A program made the position numbers and the translations under genes. A model generated the notes under the pieces. That model searched no databases, was not told the origin of the DNA, and was given only the letters and a program-made list of their open reading frames with translations. This document shows, piece after piece, positions 37,670 to 49,601 of a stretch of 64,000 nt of DNA. Source of the stretch: Lojkania enalia (Eukaryota > Ascomycota > Dothideomycetes > Pleosporales); NCBI GenBank assembly GCA_010094045.1, contig ML986595.1, forward strand, positions 62,001-126,000. The letters run 5' to 3'. Position 1 is the stretch's first letter; each line of letters starts with the position of its first letter.

Positions 37670-38566
37670 TCATCCCCCAGAGCTCGCGAAGCTGTTCCCC
37701 AACGCCTTCTCAAGCTCAAACTTCGCCTTGCCTTCTTCCACCCATGTCTCAAACCTAAACACGCCCGTCTCCACGCTCCGAATGGGGGTCACACGAGCGC
37801 CGCCAAGATCCTGTCCTTCCTTCCTGCTTGCAGCTTCTCTCTCATTGTGCCCTTCTTCCCCAACCATATGCCCGCCTTTCCTCCCAGTCTTCTGCAGACT
37901 GTGTTGTACGGGGATCCACGGTTGCGGATGGCCAAGCGGCGGATCCACGTCCACCTCATCCTTCAACTCAATTGCAATATTAAAACTACAGTTCTCGGGC
38001 AAAGGCTTCAGCTTCGAGCAGCGGGTCGTCAGGCCAATCAAGGCTGAACGGAACTGCTCGGACATGTCGACGTGCACGCCCTCATCCAGCAGCCTTTGCT
38101 TCCCTTTCCTCTGCTTCTTCTTCTGCGACACATCGGTGCGCTGGCCTTCTGAGTCGGAGGGCAGGGACAATGAGGGTGGTGAGGGCGTGGACTCATAGCC
38201 AATTTCCGTGTTGCGGTCAGCTTTTGGGATGACGGGGAATTGGCTTACATCAAGCATGTAGCGCTCTAGAATCTTGACGCTTCCACTAGCCTGGTTCTCG
38301 TTGTTTGTGGTGTCCCCGTACCAGAATATGACGATGGCGATGCGGGAGACGGTGCCGACGAGTAGCTGGTCGCGGACGGCGGCGATGGAGTCGGTGATCC
38401 ATTCGCAGACGGCGGGGTGGCGCGATTGGTGGACGGGCGTGTTGTGAAACTTGGAAGTGGTAAAGGAGGTCCGGGGATAGAGGGTGCGCAGATAGAGGAG
38501 CGTGTGGGTGTAGGCGGTGAGGAAGTTCGTGAAGTGGGTGAGGGTAGTGTTGTAGGTTTCTGGCAT
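37670..38566 (-). CDS. REV7: REV7 / MAD2L2, HORMA-domain protein
   Basis: 298 residues from the ATG at 38566. The frame is open 14 codons further, to a GTG at 38608, but homologues begin just before YNTTLTHFTNFL, so the ATG is preferred. A HORMA domain fills about 1-150: LRTLYPRTSF, the HQSRHPAVCEWI block and the VSRIAIVIF strand. The rest is a Lys/Ser-rich insertion and the safety-belt end (VFRFETWVEEG). REV7 is the accessory subunit of DNA polymerase zeta (with Rev3), used in error-prone lesion bypass, and also a HORMA adaptor in end-protection and cell-cycle complexes. It is longer than the human protein (211). It shares a divergent promoter with KAP114. Confidence 0.86.
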   Translation of the reverse strand: MPETYNTTLTHFTNFLTAYTHTLLYLRTLYPRTSFTTSKFHNTPVHQSRHPAVCEWITDSIAAVRDQLLVGTVSRIAIVIFWYGDTTNNENQASGSVKILERYMLDVSQFPVIPKADRNTEIGYESTPSPPSLSLPSDSEGQRTDVSQKKKQRKGKQRLLDEGVHVDMSEQFRSALIGLTTRCSKLKPLPENCSFNIAIELKDEVDVDPPLGHPQPWIPVQHSLQKTGRKGGHMVGEEGHNEREAASRKEGQDLGGARVTPIRSVETGVFRFETWVEEGKAKFELEKALGNSFASSGG

Positions 38567-39172
38567 GCTAGGAACGGGAGGACCGAGGATGCCGCGAAGC
38601 AATGCCACTAGAAGTGGACTGAAAAGAGAACGTATTCTTTCAAGTGAATGTTAAGGATTGCCCTTGAGCGATATCGATGGTGAAGGTTGAGGTTTTGCCG
38701 GCATCGCGAGAAGGTTGAGCGTATTCCGGAGAGGTGGTGAGGGGCGTGGCTCGGAAGATATTCGCCGCGTCGAGCAGGAACAACGACGCGACAAATTTAT
38801 TGACTGGCCCAGCTTGGCCCGAAACCGCCGCGTCGCCCAAACAAACACCCAGAACACGCCCCTTCTCCAGCCTCAAGTCTGCTGTGCAGCAAGCAACACT
38901 GCCCGCTGTCGGCCTTCTCGACATCCCGCTGCGCTCAGTCTCCACGGCCATCCACCGTCCTCGCTCCAGAAGCCCCGCCTCGGCGTCAGGCATCAAGTCG
39001 GCTGCCCCTCCGACCTGGCCCGGGCGTGTCCTCGAAATATCACTTTCACTTTCCTCTCACCTTACCTTCCCCCCGCTGCCATCAAAGGCGTCGAGCTGCT
39101 AACCTCCGTGCCGCCAGCACTACTGTGGTAGACTTCACCGCTAGCTCGTCCCTCCACGCCCCCCTGCACATC
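38567..39172. promoter_or_regulatory. Divergent promoter, REV7 / KAP114
   Basis: 606 bases between two start codons facing away from each other. It is GC-rich, with overlapping frames on both strands that lack domains. The KAP114 side is pyrimidine-rich. Confidence 0.55.
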
Positions 39173-42100
39173 ATGGAGGAGCAACTAGCGCAGCTGCTCT
39201 CCGCCACTCAGTCTGCTCAAGAGGCGCCGCGCAAACACGCCGAACAACAACTACAGTCGCTCTACGGCCACGCAGAATTCCCGCTCGGCCTTGTCTCTAT
39301 CGCCTCGCACGAGAGCGTACCGCTCAACATACGGCAGTCGGCCCTACTAAACCTAAAAACATTTGTGCTCGTTGGATGGAGCCCGCAGTTCGACGAATTT
39401 GGCGGCAGTGTGCTGGTGTCGGACGAGCACAAGGTCCAGATACGGGAGGCACTCTTTGGGTTGTCGACCAGCGGTGCAATCGACCGAAAGGTCAAGTCGG
39501 CCGCCAGCTACGTCGCGAGCAAGATTGCCAGCGCAGATTTCCCCGAGCAATGGCCTGACCTGCTACCCAATCTGATGCAAATAATTCCAAATGGCACCGA
39601 TGGACAGCTACACGGCGCTCTCAAGATGCTAGACGAACTCGTGGACGACTGCTTCAACGAGAAGCAGTTCTTCAGTGTGGCTAGAGACCTGGTTAAGATT
39701 ATATACGATGTAGCGGTGGATCAGAGAAGAAAACCCACCCTGAGGGCCCTTGCCGTTAGTGTATTCCGGCGCTGCTTCGATATCCTCGAGATGGTTATGG
39801 AGGATCACAAAGGCCCCGTCAAGGCCTTTGCGGATGAGGTACTCGGCCAATGGACCCCATTTTTTATCGAGATCATGAAGACCCGGTTACCAGATCCACC
39901 CTCTGAGCAGGAGGAGAATGAGGACACGCCAAATGCGGAGGCCTATAGGGGATTGGTTGCTCTTAAGCTCCAGGTTGTCAAGGTCCTCATGCGGGTCAGA
40001 TCCGTCTTCCCCTCCATGCTGTCGCCTCAGAGCCCCGTTCTCTTTTCCGCTACCTGGGAAGAGCTTTCTTCACTGCAAAGTGCATATCACCAAATGTATA
40101 TACAGGAAGAGCGCCAAAGCAGACTAGAGGACGCTGACGGATTGCCATACACATTAGATTTCCTTGTTCTAGAGGAGCTCGACTTCATGCAGGCTTGTCT
40201 CAGAGCCCCACCCGTGCGAGCCGAGCTCGAGCAGCAACTACAGAACGCTCAGGGTGCAGAGGGCACATGGGTTACTGAAGTCATGAAGCTCGCTGTCGCC
40301 TATGCACAAATCACCACGGAAGAGGAAGGACTTTGGAATGTAGATGTGAATATCTTCCTATCTGAGGAGACGAGTGTTACAGCTAACTACACGCCCCGTA
40401 CAGCATGCGGTGACCTTGTCATCAAGCTAGGCGAATGGCTCACGCAGCCCACCCTTGACGGACTCCTCTCCTACACTCGATCACTATATAGCACAACCGA
40501 GAGCTGGAAGGCGAAGGAAGCGGCACTGTATATTTTGAATCAGCTACTCAGCGATTTTCAGGACGTAGATAAGCAGATAAGCCCAGAGACTGCTAACGGC
40601 TTTGTCGACTTTATTCACTATGCGGTGCAGCAAACAGACTCTTTCCTCCGGGCGCGAGGTTACCTAGTTGCTGGGAGCCTTACGAGAACATCTAGTGATG
40701 CTCTTCAACCGGTTGCAAAGACCTTCCTGGAAGCCTCTCTACAGGCTATACCAAACGATGAGTCGGAAGTTGTCCAAGCTTCTTGTATCCGAGCAGTACA
40801 ATACTATCTTCAAGCGCTTTCTCCTGCAATCACCCAGCCACTACAAACCTCGGTCATCAACTCTATTTCCACGTATCTGCAGAGCCAGGATATGCAAGAA
40901 CTTGCAGAAAGTGACGATTTATTGGTTACACTAGTCGAGACGCTTAGGGATGCCATCTTACTCGACACAAGGATATGCCTCACAGGCACCGGTCTTGACC
41001 TCCTCTTTACCGTAGCTAGTCATGGTGCCAACAACTTCCAACTAACTATGCTGGTTAACGAAACATTCGAAGAGGTGACGGGCACTATTGCTGCCTTGGG
41101 CGGAGATGCTTATATCAATCTATGTGCTAAGGTTTTACCATCGCTTACGGGAGCTTTCGACATTGGTAACCTCACCGAAGAGAATGCCCTCACAAACCTT
41201 GCCGCTGATCTCCTTTCCGTTCTTGCCGAGAACGGCTCGGAACCTCTTCCAAACGGGTTCGTTCAGGCAACAATGCCGAAACTCAATCGTCTCCTCCTTG
41301 GCTCTACCGACGACGAACTCCTCAAGTCCGCAACTACAGCTGTCAAAAACATCCTCTCACACGACCACAAGCAACTCTTTGGATGGCACGACGAGTCCGG
41401 AAAGGGCGGGCTAGAGGTCGTTCTTATTATCATCGATCGGCTACTCTCAACGAGCGTCAATGACAACGCTGCTGTCGAGGTAGGATCACTTGCGGCAGAA
41501 GTCGTTGAAAAGGCAGGGAGTGAACGCCTTGGCCCATACCTCCCGCAGCTGCTCCGGGCTGTCGCTGTAAGGCTTGGTACCGCAACCCATGCGCCTTTTA
41601 TTCAGAGCTTAACGCTTGTATTCGCGCGGCTAAGCCTTGTAAATGCAGCAGAAGTCATTGACTTTCTAGCCCAGCTAGATATTGGTGGTGTTAATGGCTT
41701 GCAGGTTGTGCTGGCGAAGTGGCTGGAGAATTCCATCAACTTCGCTGGTTACGACGAAATAAGACAGAAGTATGGATTTTCTCCATCTTCTTGTTGCTCC
41801 CTTGAATGCTAACAATCGATCCTAGCGTCATTGCACTCTCAAAGATCTACGATCTCAAGGACCCACGCCTATCTCAGATTATGGTAAAGGGCGACCTCAT
41901 TCCCAATTCTGACGGCCGCATTGTAACCCGCAGCCGTGCTCGAGCTAGTAAGTCAAGGCTTTCTTTCATGTACCGATGTCTTAAATCCGCTTTAATTCAT
42001 GAGTCATGGCTCAAATAACGGATATTTCTACCATTTAAGATGGGAGCTAATATGTCCTTAGATCCCGATCAATACACAGTTATTCCTGCCTCGCTCAAGA

Positions 42101-42435
42101 TTTTGAAAGTCTTAATCGTTGAATTGTCGGGTGCGTCTGGTTCGAATCAAATATTAGATGCCGAAGCAGCTGCGCAACTTGCCGAAGAAGGTAGTGACGA
42201 TGATGACTGGGAAGACGAGACGAACCCCTTCCAAGACCTTGGAACCGGACTTAGCAAGGAGCAACTAATGGCCTACGCTGCGGAAGATGGCCCCAGTAGT
42301 GGGCGACAGCGGGATGATGAGACGCAAGCTTTCCTAGTTGACTTTTTCACCAGAGCCCACGATTCTCCCGGGTTTAGCGACGAATTCCAGGCATTGACAA
42401 GCGAAGAACAGCAGAGATTGAGGGAAATGTCATAG
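39173..42435 (+). CDS. KAP114: Importin-9 / Kap114, karyopherin-beta import receptor
   Basis: Three exons: 39173-41769, 41826-41947, 42062-42435; introns of 56 and 114 bases; 1030 residues (yeast Kap114 about 1000, human IPO9 about 1040). The frame is open upstream to 39026 but the first ATG is 39173, followed by a normal importin-beta N-terminal domain (APRKHAEQQLQSL, FPLGLVSIASH, IRQSALLNLK). HEAT repeats fill the rest. The junctions restore NVIALSKIYDL and ARANPDQYTVIPASLKILK, matching the family. The acidic loop EEGSDDDDWEDE and the terminal FTRAHDSPGFSDEF box are typical. Its known cargoes are histones H2A-H2B and TBP. A branch-like CTAAC sits at the intron 1 end. Confidence 0.93.
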
Positions 42436-43132
42436 TGATTGCTTAGACGAGCTGGAATTTGTGTAGCGAACTCATTCAACGGTGGCCAGGATAACTGTAT
42501 GGAGGCGGACTGTAGCGTTCATATGCATATCAAGTTAGTATGTGGTATAGATATATGGTATGGGATACGGGCTACCGTTGGAAAGCATATGGTACGGTAG
42601 TCAGCACACCTTTCGCACTCAGCTGTAGGATGAAACGTTATCGTACGATCGGCGTACTTGTTATCCTGATCATAGTGATACAATCCTGCACGCTATGACC
42701 TCAGCATGCCAATTTCGATTGGGTCTAGTTAAGATCACTTTACATAGATGGAGGTTCACTCTTCCTCGAATTCTCGACGATAAACGCTTGGATTTCCAAA
42801 TCAGACGAACAACACATTGTTATGCTCCTACATAACCTCACACTATCTGGAACATATCATTCCGTCGTAAGACGCCTCGGCTATATCCTAATGTAGCATA
42901 GATCTTATAAGGTGCGATAGAACGTCGGGAACTGAGTCACTAAGATCCTTTACACTTTCTTGCACGCTCTATGGGAGTAGCTTAGCGGATCGTCTACATT
43001 TGCAAAACCACAATCCTACTCCTAATTGAATCTAATCCACTCACCCCCCAAAAAAAACCGCAATGAAAGCGTTTCATGTAGAATCTCTAAACTCTAATGA
43101 TTTCCCGCAATGCTTTGTAGACGTCATCGGAA
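42436..43132. other. Intergenic, nothing recognised
   Basis: 697 bases of AT-rich sequence after KAP114, with dense stops in all frames. Confidence 0.6.
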
Positions 43133-43414
43133 ATGGCGACACTATTCATCGGGGATTCCCCATACCTCGGGTTCTGGAAAAATGAAGTCAAAAGCCCTGG
43201 TCAATCAGCGACCCTCACATTCAAGCCAAATGATACCAGCATATTAATCTCATTCCTCGAATTGTATGTGGAAGCAGCCGGGAGCGGATTGTGGAATATC
43301 ATACACCTTGTCTTCCATCGTTACTTCTCATCGGATAGGTCACAAGATGGATTGTATCACGCACGACAGGCAGTCTTGCGTAACTTGGAATCCGCGAAGG
43401 GTGCCGCTGTTTAA
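43133..43414 (+). pseudogene. N-terminal fragment of a fungal multi-pass membrane protein
   Basis: 93 codons. The start GDSPYLGFWKNE, the hydrophobic stretch around ILISFLELYVEAAGSGLWNI and the SQDGLYHARQAVLRN block match the opening of a large, unnamed, mould-specific membrane-protein family that usually runs to several hundred residues. Here the frame stops right after SAKGAAV, where homologues go on. I could find no continuation in the next 350 bases by splicing or by frame shift. So this is most likely a truncated copy. The function of the intact family is unknown. Confidence 0.55.
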
Positions 43415-43815
43415 ACCATATAAGCTTCTTGGGGATGAAGAAGCACAAAACATACCTATAGCTGTCTCGCTATCGTATTCCTAACTTCTTCAATCTTATT
43501 AGGTTAGTTTTAAGCTACGGACTGTTTTTTGGTGGCATATTTCCCAAACACTTCACACTGATATTTATTCTGTGCAAAGGTCTATTGGCCTCTAATATCG
43601 TAGCAAAAGATTACAATGAGGTCTGTCTTGCTCGAAAAAATAAACTGCGGGATGTTTAGTTTCGATAACCTGTCTAGGTTTACTAGAGTAATTCTATGTC
43701 TAGGGACCACCGACTCCGTTTTTCGAGGTGTCTGCCGGAATACTAAACACCTCTAATGCTGCTAATACATGAAACCTCCCTATGTAGCGATGGAGTCGCA
43801 GTCGAACCACCCACT

Positions 43816-44215
43816 CTACTCCCCCTTCAACATTTTCTCCACACCCTCTCTGATAATAGTGCGCCTCTTTATCTCCGAATCAAGGTGCATCGATTCATTC
43901 ATTGGAAGAACCCATGAGCCACCTATTAACAACACCGAAAGGCCCAGAACCTAACTGTATTAGAACCTAGCACATGATATATGGAGTGAAACTTACGCCA
44001 AAGAGACTGTGGAAATAGAACTGAGAGAATTGCTTCTCTTGGTTGAGAGCATATCCAGCCAAGAGGATTCGCGCCCCGATGGGAAGATGCAACATAAAAT
44101 TTTGGCGTGCTGACTTTACGGTCAGCCAATCTGCGGATGATGTTCTTCTAAAACGGTTTTCCTCTAAAATGGCTTGTGCCTTAACATAGTCATGGGCACC
44201 AAAATGCTTTTGCAA
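43816..44215 (-). pseudogene. Two-exon gene remnant without a start codon
   Basis: Exons 43997-44215 and 43816-43950 join in phase across a 46-base intron (donor GTAAGT, acceptor AGTTAG). The joined frame has 117 codons, including a hydrophobic segment (VLGLSVLLIGGSWVL) right after the junction and a charged tail ending EKMLKGE. The frame begins just after a TAG, without an ATG until codon 41. The clean splice argues it was once a gene; the missing start argues that the 5' part is lost or lies in an exon I cannot see. I do not recognise the family. Confidence 0.4.
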
Positions 44216-45389
44216 AATGTGCTACTTGTCGAACATTTTGTAGGCGTAACAAATAGACAAGTATCACGAGATGTGAGCATAGTAGAGCTAAGTAAATCAG
44301 AATCATACTAGTAGGTCCTGCATTTTATATAACGAATCTTCTTTGTTTGAAGTATAACAACTACATTACGCATCAGTACTAAGTCTAGAAGGATTTAACC
44401 GAAAATGGCAAACGCAACTAATAAAGGAGTTGCATAGTGTACATACTGTAACATGGCTGTCCACTACAAGTTGTCATTGGACTATTGTGGATTTGTTCTG
44501 ACCGTGATTTTCAGCATTTAGTCTGGGTAGAGACCTATTCTATTAGCGAGTGGTTTCCCTAGCCCCTTAACAAAGAGGGCCTCTTTGAGGACGTAAAGAA
44601 GTCGTTGAGTGAACGATAATTATAGCCACTAGCGACACCAGCTTCCCCGCGAATCTGGCTGCAACCATAATGACCGGGCGCGAAACCTAACCTGACGCAC
44701 AGTTAATACTAAATTTTCGACGCTTCCTATATGGTAGTTCGTCCACAACTACTAATATTTTTGCTATGGACGCCGCGCTAGAATCGTTCGAGTCGCTGAA
44801 GCTTGAGAAACGCCTAATTATGCGTAGGCTCCAAAAAGTAAGTGTTGAGCGCTCAATGCTGTCGAAGCGTCACCGAAAGGTGTAGGGTATACCATGTAGA
44901 GGAGGATCGATACAGACCTGGATGAGAACTTTACGCTTGCTACAAGGTGTTAATCCAGTGCATATAGGAACTGCACAGAGTAGTGTTTCCTAGCGGGAAG
45001 CGGTGGATAAGAGAAGATCGGCAGCTATATTCTTGTATTAAGTCTACTCTTGAGTAATGACTGCGAAGCGAAGTGCGGCAATCTTCTTCGCACACAAGGC
45101 TCCGCGTAGTTTAAATAAGAGACACATTCAAAAAAAAAAAAATTTATTATTTTTCCGAGTGGTCAAAGACAAAGAATATATATTACCACAAAAATATTAT
45201 TCCGCTGTGTGCCAATTGGTATCTCGCTTTAAGAAGGCGCCATCGCTACTTTAGCGTCGAGGAAATGTCGAGCTCAATAAACACGTGTTTATAGAGTATG
45301 CTGCCCGTCGGGAAAGCTAGCCATCTATTCAAACGCAATCTGAAATATGGACAAGATAAAAGAAATAGAAATCCGCTCAAATGGTATCA
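44216..45389. other. AT-rich spacer holding a transposase remnant
   Basis: Apart from the remnant at 44766-44885 nothing is supported. An A-run sits at about 45130-45142. A 65-codon frame at 45057-45254 has no recognised domain, and could be a decayed continuation of the element. Confidence 0.5.
44766..44885 (+). mobile_element. Pogo/Fot1-type transposase remnant (HTH head only)
   Basis: 39 codons from an ATG. They match the start of Tc1-mariner elements of the Pogo/Fot1 group: a DAALESFESL-like opening and a helix-turn-helix ending VERSMLSKRHRKV, where family members read V-x-R-T/S-x-L-S-R-R-H. The next codon is TAG at 44883-44885, at the place where the family usually has Gln (CAA or CAG). 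A single C-to-T change would explain it, as would repeat-induced point mutation. No DDE domain or terminal inverted repeats were found in the next 500 bases. Confidence 0.5.
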
Positions 45390-48300
45390 CTAGCTTTGGT
45401 CTTCTAGAGCCTCTTTTGCAGACGGGGATTCGAGTAGCCGCTCGTCCTCCGCTGCCTCTGTAGGCTCATTCACGGCCTCCTGCGCCGTTTCCCGCTCAGC
45501 TTGCATGACCTCCTCCGTCACGTTCTCGACTCGTCCTCGTCCGAGGTCCGCCTCAGAGACACTAAGATCGCTAGCTTGAAATTCGTTCGCCATGGCGAGT
45601 TGGTCCGCATCTTTTTGTTTTGGTACAATTCCTAATTCCCTAACCGCCCGCCTCATGCTTTCCAACCGAGCCTTTTCAACAACTACCATCCTTCTTGCTA
45701 GCTCTTTTAATGCTTTCCTTCCCATATTCACTCTGCCTTCTTGCCAACTAGCAAGCTCGCTAGCAACTACTTGCTGCGTATACCTCAGTTCCCTACCTAA
45801 TCCCTCTAATTCCTCTATCGCTCTATCCATCTTTTCTTGCGCGTCCCTTTGCAAGCGAGAGCGGGCGTCATCTAGAAGACCAAGGGGCCAGCGGTCCGAT
45901 CTTCGAATCGAGAGATAGTGTCGATCGACTGCCTTCTGCGCCACGGACATGGACAATATTAGGGATGAAGGTCGATTCAGAGCGTTCAGTATCGCGGTTA
46001 TCGTGCTCGAGACGGCGTGCATGCTATAATAAAAGCCAGCCATTGGGCTCGCTTCACTCTGCGTCAAGGTCTTAGTATACCTCTCCATGGCCCGTAAATG
46101 CTGTTCCGGTAGGAAATCGAGGGAGTGAATTGCCGTATTGGCGAGTCTGGCCGCATCTGTAAGGTCTGAGGATGCCAATCGGACTTTATTGGTACGCCTT
46201 AGAACGGATTTTGACGCATGATGTAGTGAACGAACCGACTCGCGAGCGTGTTGTACGAAAAGCTCGACTTCACGGACATCGAACAATGGTGTGTATTCAT
46301 CTCTAATACGCTCAACCCGAGTTTCGGCTTTTCGAGCTGAGCGCTCAGCAAGCATAGACGGATCAATGTCCGGCACGAGGAAAAATTCCCACACCATTTC
46401 GTGAGTCGAGAACGTGGGATGTGTAAGAAGTATTTTGAGGAAAGCATCGAGCCGCAGCTGAATATCGCGTAGCACCGACCGTGAGGGTCTTGAAGGTATC
46501 AAGAAAGGCGAAGCGAGGTTGTTGATTGCAGGCAGCCACGATGCGGGGTGCTCTTGGGCAAGCCATTTCGCAAGACTTTCGAAATCCTGCAGAGAGCGAC
46601 GACAGGTTGTGACGGTTATCGTTGAATTCCCATTAGGTGCTCCCGATTTCAATACGAGTCGAATGGTACCGTCTTCGACGAAGAAAGATCTAACGACGGT
46701 GGTGGTTCGACCATCTGGTCCAGGTTCAGTAGACAAAAGGACAAGATCATCAATCCGATTGCGGACCTCATCATCTTTGGCAAGCTCCACAGCGGTAAGC
46801 CCTCGTAAGTCTTTTGCTGATAAATCAACCCGTTGGTCTTGGAACAATACCCGGACTAGGTCGGTCCGACCATATTTGCTCGCAACCATGAGTGGGGTGA
46901 AATGCTTGTCATTGGGAGCGTTTACATCCGAGTCGCAGCGATAGAGGAGCTTTACCGCAATATGGGGATCATTTATGATATGAAGTAAGGTGTTGCCTTT
47001 GTTGTCAACATGCTCGTCTAGGTGCAGCAGCTGTCCGTCACCCTGTGCTCGTGTGGCGGCGACGAGCGCCTTGTCCACCATGTCTCTATACTCGTCATGG
47101 TCATATGATCGACAGAGAGCAAATATCGGGGTTTGCCCGTTCTTGTCCTTTAGGCGCCAAGGCACAAGATGCCCAATTTGATCAATGAGGCGAGGTTGGT
47201 TGAAAAGATAGTGGGCTACGCATCTGCCCTTAGTGTCTTGCTTGGCAAAGTATTTCCTGAGAACATCGTCGTCTGGGGTGTTGCTCAGAATGTACGAGAG
47301 TAGAGTGTCAGTGGTTTTGGCATGAGCGAGTTGAACCGCAGCGCTCAACAGCGTTGTTCCCTCATTACTACAATCCTCAATTACAAATTGCCAAGGATAG
47401 TACTCCTCTAGGCCGAGCAGATATTGGAGAGACTTGTCTTGGCCGTCTTCGACCGCCATCATCAGAACCGACTCGCCCTCGGGGCCTTGAGTCCTCGAAA
47501 GCTTCTCAATCGACGTGTCTCCCTCGAAGCCACTCGTGCGCGAGTCCAATGTATTTGTGCGAGATCGGAATGAATAACCTGATGAACTAGACATGCTTCG
47601 CAAATCCATAGAAACCCTCTTCTTCGCTTTCGGCCCATCTGGTGGTGGCGGTGTTGGAGCTCGCTGGAAAGGGAAAATATGCGCTAGAGGGCCATCTTCA
47701 CCTATTTTTCGTCGGCCTCGAGAAGAGCTGGACGGTCGTCGATCGGGCTCACAATCGCCGTTCATTGTGCTACCTCCCAAAGATGACAGGTCCGAGAAAC
47801 TTGCTGCGAATCTTACGGGCCGGGATTTTGGTGCCTGGTCTTCATTGTCGGTATGATGAATCATGTCCTGGTGAAACGACCTGTCAGGTTCTAGCACGCT
47901 CTGCAGAATTTCAAGATCGCCCTTTCTTGTTGCTTGCCATAATATTTTGTTCCGTCGGCTGGCCCTACGGAGCGCCCCGGATTCTTTTGCTAGGTAGGAT
48001 AGGACGGCCTCAAACGTGCTAAGCGCATAGCCTATCTCTCCGCTCTCGACATCGTCGATAAAGATAAAGTGCCGCATGTAGGATAACCGGGCTTGCAAAT
48101 GTCGCACTGGAGACCGTATGACTATGATAAGGAGTAAGGACACAAGCGTATCGGCATTAATAGTGAGTATAGGATCCTGTTTCTCCGAATACGTCTCCCC
48201 GTTAGCCACAGCCTTCTGCCGGATACTGCTTGTGTCAGCAGATGCATCGGGCATCGTAATATGCTTTTGGACAGCAAGCAGTATCTCCAACATTTCTTGC

Positions 48301-49601
48301 GGACTTCCAGCAACACCCATTTTCTTGAATATTTCAACCCCCTTGGATAGACGTATCGAGAGATCCTGTTTCGCCTGACGCGAATTATCGAGGTCGATGC
48401 CCACTTGAGAGATATCTATGTCCTGCATTTGTCGCATCCGGCTCTCCAATTCGAGATCGTCAAACTGTCGAATTTTGCAAAGGCGGGGAAATAAAATAGA
48501 ATGATGTACTTGCTCCGTGATGTACCGTTCGATCATGCGCTCAACGATAGGACCGGTCAGGTCAGTCGTCGCACCAAGGAGGGAGAGCTGCTGCTTGTCC
48601 ACCATCTGGAAAAGGTCTATTGCAGCAGTTACTGCCGTTTCCAGAGACCTCCTCATCATGTCTTCCTCATCATCGATTTCCAGAGTCGAGATAAATCCAT
48701 TTGGACCTTGAGATACACTGCTATGCATGGAAATAGGTACGCTGTCCGCAGAAGATACAGATCCTCGCCTCCGAGAGCTCATCGAAGAATGGTGGGAGCT
48801 GTGCGATGGTGTTGGAGGAAGGGGTTTTTCCATTTCCTTCCCAAATTCTTTGAAGAGTCTTTCCAAGCCTGGCTGCATCTGACGCGCAATCATGGGAAAG
48901 TGGTTCAAAAGATCCCCAAACGACTTGACCTCCTTCTTTCGTGGCATAGTCGAAGTTGGCCCATGAGAGGGACTCGCAACCGACTGACTTGACTTATTGT
49001 CATTGCTCGGCCTGGGAAGGGCAGCGGGTATTATAGGAGTTGCTTCGTACGTCCCTATCAGAGGCCGCGAAATGAAGTAAACGAGCCAGGCTTGCGCATC
49101 GAAGGAGTCTGGATAGAATACGGTATCGTTTAGAAGCTGAGCCTGGTTCAGCGTTTTGAACCCTACAACCAGTCAATCTTGCGACTCGAACCACATGCAC
49201 CGACGTACCTTTGTTGCTGTAAACGAAGGCATCTTTAATGATCACTGTCCGGCCATTGGCTGTGGCGTATTGTTTTGCCTTTGCGCGGTTCTCCCTGAAG
49301 GAAGCTGCATCTTTAACGTGGTTGTTCGGGCCCACTCCCCCGGGCACTCGAAGAACATGGCTCGCCAGAAATTCCTCGGAACCGCTTAGGTCGGCGTAGG
49401 TGGCATTGGTGTCGCGGTCGCGGGACGTGAGGAGGACTTCAGTGGTGGGGACTAGGAGAACCTAGGGGAAGAGCGCATCAGCTACCACAAGGCAAATCCA
49501 GTAGGGAGATGGAAGCATACGTGGTGGTGGATTGGCGAGCACTGGCTGGGGAGAGTGCTCCGGAAGAAGGCCCGCAGGAATGGATTGAGGACGGGCGGCA
49601 T
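45390..49601 (-). CDS. VRL1: VRL1-like VPS9-ankyrin-PX-BAR endosomal protein
   Basis: Three exons: 49521-49601, 49209-49461, 45390-49162; introns of 59 and 46 bases; 1368 residues. The first two short exons give MPPVLNPFLRAFFRSTLP and a conserved N-terminal domain. VPS9 domain about 310-500, with DTLVSLLLIIVIRSP (Asp449) and GEIGYALSTFEAVLSYL, the Rab5-family exchange surface. Ankyrin repeats about 660-925, for example NKGNTLLHIIND and HFTPLMVASKYGRTDLVRVL. PX domain about 940-1060 (CRRSLQDFESLAKWLAQEHP). A long helical C-terminus to about 1290 fits a BAR domain. This order is that of yeast Vrl1, part of the VINE sorting-nexin coat, related to metazoan VARP. The acidic tail is disordered. Third exon of 3.77 kb is uninterrupted. 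Confidence 0.88.

Noticed and set aside
37728..38198. 156-codon plus-strand frame
   Set aside because: Antisense to REV7, no domain.
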